Source: an uncultured Lachnospiraceae bacterium (GTDB lineage: Bacteria > Bacillota > Clostridia > Lachnospirales > Lachnospiraceae). From it: DNA of 60,655 bases. A program made the translations under genes and the position numbers. The stretch lies in contig CALWPY010000013.1 of NCBI GenBank assembly GCA_944383545.1, positions 1-60,655 on the forward strand. The letters run 5' to 3'. The notes beneath the pieces are model-generated. The model had not been told where the DNA came from. It was given only the letters and a program-made list of their open reading frames with translations, and did not search any database. Below are positions 18,601 through 30,600 of this stretch, one piece after another. The first letter of the stretch is position 1; each line of letters begins with the position of its first letter.

Positions 18601-21600
18601 TTTAAGGACAGTCACAGGGTACTTTTAAGCGGAGATAAGCTTCAGACGGTCAGCATTTCAGACGGCGGATATTTTGCCGTGCTGGAGCTTCAGAACTACA
18701 GCGATGAAGGCGTATATTCCGAAAAAGTAATAGTAAAGGACAGGCTTATCAGAAACGGCTGTAAACTAACTTATGGAGACATGCAGGGTGAATTTGGATA
18801 TACGCTTACCGAAGATACTGTATATGAGGGAGACTTTATATTAATTGATGATGAGCTTAATCTGAACGGATATACACTTACCGTAATGGGAGACTTTATA
18901 CAGACGGCAGGAACGGTTAATGTAAACGGCGGAGAGCTTATAGTGGAAGGTGACCTTAGGCAGCAGAGCATAAGCGGTACAGAGGGAGGCTATGAGTACA
19001 GTGCGGGAGCCGGAGTCATCTTAATGAATAGTGATAATGACACGGTTTTAGTAAAGGGGAATTATTATGCAAATTCGGCTGTTTCAGGAGACAGTATCGT
19101 TACGGCAGGAGTATTTGAAGTTAAGGGAGACATCAGTGTAATAAATACCTCTACTGACCCGCTTAAATTTACAGGAACGTCAAAGCTTATCCTGAGCGGT
19201 ACAGGTCCGCAGAAGATTGAAATGACAAATACCGCCGTTAATGTAAACATTGCGGATTTTCAGGCGGTAAACGAGAGTGAAGAAGGAATTTCAGTATCGG
19301 GACCGCTTTATATAAACGGAACTATAGATACTAATGAAAAGAAAATAAACGGTGAAATATACATAACAGATACAACCGTGTTTGCACAGGGTTATTACAA
19401 TGGAAATATATCAATAAACAGCAGTGTAAACTTTAATCAGGATGTAATTATAGACGGAAATTTAAATATTACCGGTGATTACAGGAAATATTACGGGTCA
19501 AGCAAAACCGTTAATGTAAATAATAATGTTGAGGTTACGGGTGATATAGAAATTAATACCGCCGGTGTAAGACTGAGCGGCTCTCTTAATGCAGGCGGAA
19601 CAGTAAAAGTAAATGCTTCAATTATAGTAATGAATAAGGGAAGCCTGATAACTGAAGACGATTTATTATTTGAATATTTTTCTGAAATTGAAATGTCAAA
19701 TACCGAAGATTACTTATTGGTAAAAGGCAATTTTACGTACAATGGTCATAGCATCAGCTATTTTACGGCCGGAGTAATGGAAATAAAGGGAAATTTAATT
19801 GCAGGCTCAGGCTTTAATTCTGCAAAAGAACACAAAGTTATTTTGTCAGGAGAAGGCATGCAGACGGTATATATGCCAAATGACCAGAAATTTGCAACGC
19901 TTGAGCTTAAAAATTACAGTTCGGAGGGTGTTTATTCTCAGAATGTATTTATGTATGAAAAGCTGATAAAAAACGGCTGCATACTCCGGTATGGAATCGA
20001 AGGAACTGAGAGCGGAAGAACACTTACAGATGACTATAATGTTACAGGAGATTTTATACTTACCGACGGTACGTTGGATTTAAACGGACACACTCTGACT
20101 GTTGACGGGGATTTCATTCATTCAGGCGGAGAAATAATAATAAACGGCGGAAAACTTGTAATTACGGGTGATTACAGACTGCAAAGGGAAAATTGTCCTA
20201 ATCAGTATTTTTCCTATATTTCAAGCAACGGAACGCTTGTGATGAACAGTGAAGAAGATGTAGTGGAAGTGGGCGGAAATATCATACTTATGTCAACTTC
20301 AGCGGAATTTGGTAACGGACTTACAGACGGAAAAATATATATCAGAGGTAATTTTGAAAATAATGGTAAAGAGTTTAAAACCTTTGAAAACAGCAAAATT
20401 ATATTTGACGGTACAGAGGAGCAAAAGGTATCGGGAAGCTATAATATAACTCTGGCAAATCTTGAGGTAAAAAACACTGCGGGCTTTGTTTTAGACAGGG
20501 ATATTTATATAACCAACAGTGCGGTTTCAAGCGGAAAAAACCTGTCAGGAAGGTCAATAATAATTGAATCTGTAGAGGTGTTGAATCAGACTGACTGGAA
20601 CGGAAATATTAATTTAAATAAAGATATAACGCTTAATAAAAATGTAAATGTCGGCGGAAATGTTACTGCAAGCGGAATCCTTGATTTGAACGGTTATGAA
20701 TTTACAGCAAATAGTCTTAATGTATATTCAAACATAGATATTAACGGGGGCTCTTTAAATATATTGGAAGATTTTCAGATGAATAATTATGCATGTCTTA
20801 TCATGCAGGAGCCTTCTGATTATGTCTTTGTAGGCGGTAAGCTTACCTTTGGCACGAGAAGTAATCATTCGGGATATCTTACGGATGGTGTGATTGAAAT
20901 AAAGGGTGATTTTCAGGGACCTTCATACAGCGGAGTATTTGCGCCGAGTGGAAACCACAAGGTAATTATAGATAAAAAAGTTACTGATAAGGGAAGAGTT
21001 TATGTCCATAACATAGATTTCGGCACTTCAAAGGGTGACAGTAAATTTAATATACTGGTGCTGAGACAGGACATGGATAAATATACTTTAAGCCATCCTT
21101 TAGATGAAATCGCAAATGAAATTATATATGAATACGACAATACGGGAAATCCTACGGCGGTTAAATATATTAAAGCCATATCGGCAGGAGTTTCGGAAAT
21201 AACATTGCAGTTTGAAGCAGGAGACGAATCCGAAAATATAATGGGATATGAAATATACAGGGACGGCATAAGGGTAGGTGTAACGGGAGGACTCACCTAT
21301 ACAGATGTCGGACTGAGTGAAGATACTGCATATTTATACACTGTATATCCTTTTTATTCAAACGGTAACAGGGCAGAAAGCTCTCCTCAGATAACGGCGA
21401 GAACTTTAAGTGATACTGAGGCGCCTGAAACACCGAAAAACCTTTCGGTAAAAACAGTGACGGGCTCTTCAATAACCATTACATGGAGTACGTCTAAGGA
21501 CAATAAACAGACAGAGGGATATAATGTCATAAGAGACGGAGAGCTTATTGCAGAAAATCTTACTGAAACTACATTTAAGGATAATTCGGCAGAAAGCGGA

Positions 21601-24600
21601 GTGACTTATGAATATTCTGTAGAGGCATATGACGCCGCAGGTAACATTTCCGAGAGAAGCGATACGGTAAGCGCCTGTACGGTCATGCCTGAAATTACAG
21701 AGGTGATTCCTGCGGATTATGAAAGCCTCGGAAATAAAAATGCAGTGCTTACGGTAAGATTTAAGGATGCAGGTAACAGCACAGGAAACAGTATAGTAAT
21801 AGAGTATTATGACGAAGAAAGTGACGAGTGGGTAAAGATTAACAGTGAATCTCCGGGACAGAGCAGATATAACGGAAATATACTTTATTTCACATATACA
21901 TGGAATACGGCTTCACTTACAAAAGAGGAATATGACGTAAGATACACTCTTTATGATGCAGACGGAAATACTGCACAAAAGACAGTTACCTATCTTCTGG
22001 ATAATACTGCGCCTGATTCCCCTGAAAATGTGAAGGCAGTTTCAGATAACGGAGTAATAAATTTAAGCTGGAGCGCTTCAAAATCATCTGACTGTATCTC
22101 ATATAAAATATATAAAGCAGAAGAAAAGGGAGATGAAACTCTATATTCACTCCTCGGGGAGTTAGATGGAAGATACAGCATTAAATATACGGATAATGAA
22201 GTTTTACCGGGAACTGAATATAACTATATAGTTACTGCGGTTGATGTATACGGAAATGAAAGCAGTCTTGTAAATCCCGTCTCTGCAACGGCAGAGGAAG
22301 ATATGACGGCTCCTTATATAAAGAGCGCATCGCCTGATACGGGAAGGGTAAATAAAACCGTTACCGTAAAGGCAGAAGCCTCGGATAATCTAGGCGTGGA
22401 ATATATTATATTCAGTTACAGAGCTGAGGGTGAAACGGAATGGACCTTCCTAAAAGAGGAGACCGCAAAAGAAAACAGCGCTTCCTATGAGTGGGACACA
22501 AGCAAGCTCCCTGACGGAACATATTTCATAAATATGACTGCGGTTGACTTCGCAGGAAACAGCAGTACTGAAGAATTTACAAGACGGTATGAAGTGGATA
22601 ATACCGGTATAGGAAAGATAGAGGTAACAGATGTACTGACATATGACACCTGCATACAGCTTAAATGGGAAGACGTGTCCGAGGAGGATTTTGCTTATTT
22701 TAAAGTAGAACAGCTGAAAGATGAAGGATATACCGAGGTCGGACAATCGAGTAATGTACTGGGCTATACAGTTACAGGCCTTTCTCCGAATACTGAGTAC
22801 AGCTTCAGGGTGGTAGGCTATGACACGCTCGGAAACAGGGGTATTGAATCCGATATAATCACCGCCGTGACAGAAGGAGATATTACGGCGCCGGTGATAA
22901 CGGCAGTATATCCCGTACAGTCATATTATAAGGATAATCTTCTTCTTAAGGTATGTGCATACGACAATGCAGGGATAAGCCATGTTGTATTTTCATATTC
23001 TCGTGACAATGAAACTTTTACTCATGCGGGTACGGTATATGCAGAGGGAGAAAAGGAAACAGAGCTTTCGCTTGACTTTGACATCTCGGGCTTTGACGAG
23101 GGAAAAATATATGTTAAATTTGAAGCCTTCGATACGGCAGGAAATAAAAACAGCCTTTTATCCGACGGCACAGAAATAATTGCGGAATATGTAATAGACA
23201 GAACTGCGCCCGAAAAGGTATCGGGTCTTACGGCAAGCGGAGGTGAGGGCTACATTTCCCTTAACTGGAACGAGCCTTCAGATACGGATATATACGGCTA
23301 TAATATTTACAGGGCGGATTATGAAACAGGTCTTTTTACATTAATAAAAGAAAATCATCAGTCAAAAAATTATTATGATACTGCGGTTTCCGCAGGAAAG
23401 TCTTATATTTACAGGATAGAGGCTATAGATATAGCAGGAAATACAGGAGAGAGGTCTGATGAAGCAGCGGCTACGGTGGCTGCGGACAGTGAAAAGCCTG
23501 TTGTAAGGAGCATACTGCCTGAAACAGGAAGCACCATAGGAGAAAAATCTCAAATCAAGGTGGCTGTAACTGATAATTCCTGCCTGTCTTATGTAACGGC
23601 AGAGTATAAGGCGAAGGATGAAGCTGTATGGAGAAAGCTTAAGGAAACATCATGTGACGGAAGAAGTATGCTGTTTGAGGCAGAATTAAGCCTTAAAGAT
23701 ATGCCTGAAGGACTTTATGATGTAAGGATTACTGCAAAGGACAGTGCGGGAAATGAGAGTGAGGCATTTACGGCAGAGTATGTCCTTGACCTTACCCCGC
23801 CTGAGACAGACATCACCGCAGAAACAGGAGATTTCTGCATAAATCTTACCATGGAAAAACCTGAAGCTGAGGATTTTTCATATTTTGAAATCTACAGAAA
23901 AACCGCAGACGGAACGGAAAATATACCTGATAAGAACAAGCAGAAGGAAACATCTTTATCCGAAGGATATGAAAAACTTGCATCATTTGCAGAAATTGAG
24001 TATACGGATGAAAATGTCATACCGGGAGAAATATATCTGTATATAGTCAGAGTGTATGACAAATCAGGAAATTATTCAGAGGCAGGACCGGTATACGGCA
24101 CAGCCACTGATAATGATACCGTAAGTCCTACGGTCATTCTGCCTGAAACCATGAATGCGATTTCGGGAATGGAAATAATGCTGGACGGAGGAGAGTCCTA
24201 CGACAATGTAAGAATTGCTTCGTTCTCATGGGATATGGGAGACGGTCATACCATAAAAGGAATTCAGCCGAAGTATACCTATACCGAGCCGGGAGAATAT
24301 AAGGTTACTCTTACCGTGACAGATGAAGCGGGCAATACCGGAAGTGCAGAAACCATTGTTAAAGTGGCAGATAATACGGATTCCGGCAGTATAACAGTTG
24401 TGGTTAAGGACGAAGAAGGAAATCCTATACCTTATGCATATATATATTCAGATAACGGAGCAGCGGGAGGAGGCGATGCAGAGCTTACCACCGAAAATTC
24501 CACCACGCTTAAAACGAACGGAAACGGCGAAGTAAAAATTACAGGAGAAGAAGGTATATACCGCATAGCGGCTTATAAGACGGGTTATCTGCCTGCTGAT

Positions 24601-27600
24601 ATCAGTGCTGATATAAGCCGTTATGAAGAAAACAGATACGAAATCGTACTTACAAAGGGAGAAATCGTTACGGGTGAACTGAGTGTGCACCGTATGAGCC
24701 TGCAGGAAATAATAGATGCAGGAGTATCTTTAAATGACCCGAGAAATCTTCATACTTTCATATTTAATGTAACAATAACCTTTGACAAGAAACCGCTTCC
24801 TGTAGAAATTGTATATGTGGGAGATTTGAGCGGGGCAGGTTATTTTACGGGTACCTCGGGAGGCTTTGGAACTGAAAACTTTACCTTTGGAAATTCAATT
24901 AAGCTGGAAAAAGAGGGTATAGAGATAAAGGCGATTGAGGTTTCCGAAAATGATATTGAGGAAGAAGTCCCTATATTTGCATATGTAAGGACAACCCAGA
25001 CTGTTTCATGGCTTAAGGATATGTACATGGTGGAGCTGGGAGTGCTGAATACTGCAGACACTTCATACGTAATAGAAAATTCAACTGCCACCCTGAATCT
25101 GCCTGACGGAGTGTCGCTTGCGGCTACCCACAGCGGACAGTCCGAGACAGTAGATTTGGGAAGCATTGCAGGACAGGAGAAAAAGAACACTTCATGGGTA
25201 GTAAAGGGAGATAAGACAGGAAGCTATGAAATAAGCGCGGATTTCCATGGAACACTCATGCCGTTTGCCTGTGACGTTAAGGCACGCTTTGAGACAACAC
25301 AGACAATTAACGTAGATACTAATTCGGGGCTTCTGATAACCGTTATGCCTGAAAAGGCGGCATATTTAAATGAAAATTACTATATACAGTTTTCAATCAG
25401 GAATACCTCGGATAAACCGCTTTATAACTTCCGTACAAGTCTCGGACCTTATACAACTGAATCACAGTATACTCAGGTTATGGTGGAGGACCCTGCCACG
25501 GGTGAGATTACACCATATGACCTTTCGGAAAAAAGACATTACACATATGCAGATGCGTCAAAATGCAGTCAGACGCCCGTACTCTACGGAAATGACGTGA
25601 TAAAGATAGATACACTCATGCCGGGAGATACCATATACGGAACTTACTGCACGGTATTTTCTGCCGAAGGAGACCCGCAAAAGGAATATTATGAGATGGT
25701 CGATGCCATGGTAGAGGTGCTTAAGGGCGACAATCTCGGGGTAAGTATACAGGTGGCGCCGATATCAAGCCATATCTACAAGTATATTTTAAAGACAGTG
25801 GAAAGAGAGAGTATGTTCGGTGACCCGATAGACGTATCAACGGGAGCATATACGGATTCAACAGAAGTACTTTCCGTAACCGGACTTAACACACTTTCAC
25901 TTGACCTTTCCTACAACTCCCTCATGGCAGACGAAAAGGGCGAGGCAGGCTACGGCTGGTCCCATAACTTTGAGAGCTTCATAAAAGAAGAAAACGGAAT
26001 GATATTTTACTATACCTCGCCTTATACATATGCAGGCTTTATAAGCAGTGATTCCATGTCAGGCAGGATGTACGGAAGTATAGAGGGAGACGAAATAGTC
26101 CTTTCCGATGTCTCAGATTCAGGTAGACAGGAATTCAGAAGCATATCGGGAAGCATGGACGGTTATGTGCTGACAAGGTATGAGGACGGCACCTATGAAA
26201 TGAAGACATCGGGCGGATATTTCTATTACTATGATGCCGAGGGAAGGCTTACCGGAATGAAAACCGATATGGGACAGGAAGTGACAGTTACCATAACGGA
26301 AAGCCAGAAGATAATTACCGAGAAGATATCAGGAAAGCGTCTCATACTTAACTACGTAAATGGAATGCTGACAGAAGTGGCGGACGACACGGGAAGAAGC
26401 GCAAAGCTTTCCTATACCGACGGACGCCTTTCATCCATAACCAATGCGGCAGGTGAAGAAATACGCCATGAGTATGACGAGGCAAACAGGATAATAAGTA
26501 GTACCGACAACTACGGTACCGTATACGTGCAGAACACCTATGACGAAAAGGGAAGAGTTGTGTCCCAGTTAAATGCAGAGGGAGAAGAAATAACCCTTGT
26601 CTATACCGCTAAGGAAAGCGTTGCTGCGGGTACGGAAACCGATACAGAGACAGACGCGGATATAAACACAGATGTTAATTCCGTTCAGGAAAACACTACA
26701 GGAGACAGTGGGGAAGAAGGAACTGCCACCGTAAAGGCAACTGATACGGACGCTTATTCTGTTCAGGAAAGCAGTACCGTAAGCGGCGAAAATGGCGAAG
26801 CGGAAACTCCTGCGGTAAATTATGAAGCAGGCATGGCGGAAGTAACCCCTGAGGAGGGCATGAAAGAGCTCACCAGGGACGCAAACGGCATGTACATCGA
26901 GGTACGGGACACAAGGGGAGCAGTGGCAAAGGCAGAGACCGATGCCGAAGGCCGTATAATAAGAATAGAAGAAGCGGACGGAGGAGTAAAGACCTACACC
27001 TACGACAAAGACGGAAACCTGATAAAAAGCACTGACCCTATGGGAGAGACAGTAAGCTATGCCTATGACGAAGCAGGAAGGGTGACAGGTAAAACCTCAT
27101 CAGATGAATCAATAAGCCTTTCCTATGACGAAGCAGGAAACATCACGAAAATAACCACGGGTGACGGAGAAACGGCAGAGTATGCATATGACACCGAAGG
27201 ACGGCTTATAAGGGCAGAAAACCACGGAGCCGCAGTAAGCTACAGCTATAACGAAAACGGACTCGTGGAAAAATCAGAACGTGAAGGAAAAGGAAGCGTA
27301 TATTATACATATGAGGGTGGTCATCTTGCTTCCGTAACGGATGAGACGGGAAATACCACATACTTAGAATACGACGAAAGAGGAAACCTCATAAAAGTAA
27401 CTGATGCATGCGGAGGAGTTACCTGTTATGAGTATGACACCCTGAACAGAAAGGTAAAAACAAAAGATGCAGAAGGAGGAGTTACCTCCCATACCTATGA
27501 CATATACGGAAACATACTTACCGAAACAGACCCTCTGGGAAACGTAACAGCATACGCCTATGACATATCGGGAAGACTTATAAGAAAGACCCTGCCCGAA

Positions 27601-30600
27601 GGAGAAGTAATAGGCTATACCTATGACACGGAAGGAAACCTGACGGAGACCATATACCCTGACGGAACAAAGGACACCTATTACTATGACCTGATGGGAA
27701 ACAATATAAAGACAGTCTTTGCCGACGGAACGGAGGAAACCTACACCTATGACCTTCTGGGAAGGGTGATAAAGACAAAGGGCACCTCAGGAATAGAAAT
27801 CGAGTACATATATGAGGGAAGCGGAGAACTTTCCGAGATAAGTGCATTTGACGGAAGCAGCATATTCCTTACCTACGGAAACGGAGAAATAACGGGAATA
27901 AAATCAACCGGACAGGGGAAAGACGGCACCTCATATGAAAGCGCAACAGCTTATACCTACGACGGGGCAGGAAACCTTACCGAGATAAAAGACTCCCTCG
28001 GAAACGTGAGCAAAGCCGAATATAACCAGTGGGGAGAGCTAGTAAAGACAGCAGACGCAAACGGAAACGAGACAACATATGATTATGATGCGGCAGGAAG
28101 ATGCATAAGGAGCGTAAACCCTGAAGGAACGGAGGTATTATACGGTTACGACGCATGCGGAAGAATAACCGAAATAAAGACGGAGATATCAGGAGAAGAA
28201 GCAGCCGTAAGCTACACCTATGATAAGGCAGGAAGAATAAAGTCCGTAACGGACGAGGAAGGAATAACCGAAAGCTACCTGTATGACGCGGCAGGAAACA
28301 TAACCGGAACAGCCGACGCAGAAGGAAACATACTTATCACCTATGAATACGACGGAGACGGAAGGGTAAAGAAAGAAAAGAGCGCAGACGGAAGCACAGT
28401 CGAGTATGCCTACAACGTAAACGGACAGGTAGAGAAAAAGACAGTATACGGAGGAGCAGGTACGGCTTCTTCCACGGAGCAGAATACAGAGACGGCAAAT
28501 GTATCAGGCGAAGCAGTATCAGATACAAATGCTGTTACAAATAATGTTGAGACAACATCTCCTTCATCAAGGGTATACACCTATGAATACGACGCCATGG
28601 GAAGAGTTACAAAAGTAACCGACCCTGCCGAAGGAAGGTCAGAAGTCACCTATGACAGCGCAGGAAACATAACATCCCTCACATATCCCGAAGGAGGAAC
28701 AACCACCTATGAGTATGACAGCGCAGGAAGACTCATAAGGGAAGAAAACGCCATAGGAACAGCCGTGACCTATGCTTATGACGGAGTGGGAAGACTCAGC
28801 GAAAAGACAAACGCAAGAGGACAGAAAACCACCTATACCTACGACACGGAAGGACGCCTCATAAAGATGCAGGATGAGGAAGGCACCGTAAGCTATACCT
28901 ATGACGCAAACGGAAACCTCCTTACCGCAGAGGACGAGTCAGGAAAGATAACCAGAAAGTATGACTCACTTAACAGGGTAACGGAATACACCGATACAAG
29001 AGGAAACACCATTAAGTATGCATATGACGAGGCAGGAAACGTAACGGAGATAACCTATCCGGGCGGAGAAAAGGTAAAATACACCTACAGGAAAAACGGA
29101 GACTTAGAAAGCGTAACGGACGCAGACGGACTTAAAACCCTGTATGAATACGACAGTACGGGAAAACTTATAAAAATAACCTCAGCAGACGGAAGTAAAG
29201 AGGAGAGAAGCTACGACGTTTCAGGAAGAATCATAAGAAAGACTGAAAGCCTTTACGGAGAGATTATCAGCAGTTATAATTATACCTATGACGAGTGGGG
29301 AAACATAACAAAGATAGAGCATGAGGAAAAAGGAGGAGAAAAACAGGAATATAACTTAGGAAGTTCTTCAACACAGACAGCCGAGTCATCAGAACAGGAA
29401 GACAATTCATCAGAAACAAAAATCACCACCTGCGAAATGACCTATGATGCCGCAAACAGAATGATAACCTACAACGGAGAAGAGGTAATCTATGACGCGG
29501 ACGGAAACATGACATACGGACCCGTTGACGGAGAGATGACGGAGCTTTCATATGACAGCAGGAACAGACTTGTACAGGCAGGAGACATAAGCTATACATA
29601 TGACTGCGAAAACATCCGTATATCAAAGGAAACACCTTATTACAGTGAGGAGTATGTAACCGACACCGTATATACAATGTCAAGAGTGCTGATTGCGGAA
29701 AGGACATATAAGACAGAGGAAGGTGAAGAAACACAACTTAATACAGAAGATGAAAGAACTGTACAGGGCAGTACAGAGACAACCAGATACTACTACGGAG
29801 ACGGACTGCTCTATGAAAAGGGAAGGGACGGACTTCTGGTATACCACTATGACCATCTGGGAAGCACAAAATATCTCACTGATAAGGACGGAAACGTAGT
29901 ATACAGCTTCACCTACGGAACATACGGAGAACTTACGGGAGAATACGTATCAGAAGAGTATGCAGAAAAGGTAACATATAATACTTACGAAACCTCGGGC
30001 GATACAATGCAGGAGCATGCGGTACGCTTCATGTATAACGGAAGATTCGGAGTAATGACCGACGAAAACGGACTGTACTACATGAGGGCACGTTACTATA
30101 ACCCTGACATAAAGAGATTTATAAATCAGGATATACTCACGGGAAGCATAGGAGAAAGCCCGAGTCTTAACAGATACAGCTATGTGCAGGGAAATCCGGT
30201 AAGCTACCTTGACCCGTTTGGATTATCAATTTTTGACTTTGACCTTAAGAGAGCCGCCCATGCGGTACTGGACATAATAGGATGCGTACCCGGCGGAATA
30301 GGAATGGGAGCGGACCTTTTAAACTCACTCTTATATCTGGCAGAAGGAGAGACAGGAGAAGCATTAAAGAGTCTGGTATTTGCATTTGTGCCGGGAGGAG
30401 TAGGAGCTCTGGCAAACTACGGAGTTAAGGCAGGAAAATTAAGTGAAAAGGTATTAACGGCACTTAACTATGTCCAGGCGTCAATGAATACGGCAGGAAC
30501 GATAATAGGTGCAGATGCCACGGGAAATGCGATAGCCTACATGATAGACAAGTATCTTGTGCAGGGTGCGGAAGTCACGAGCGATACACTCATTGAGTGT

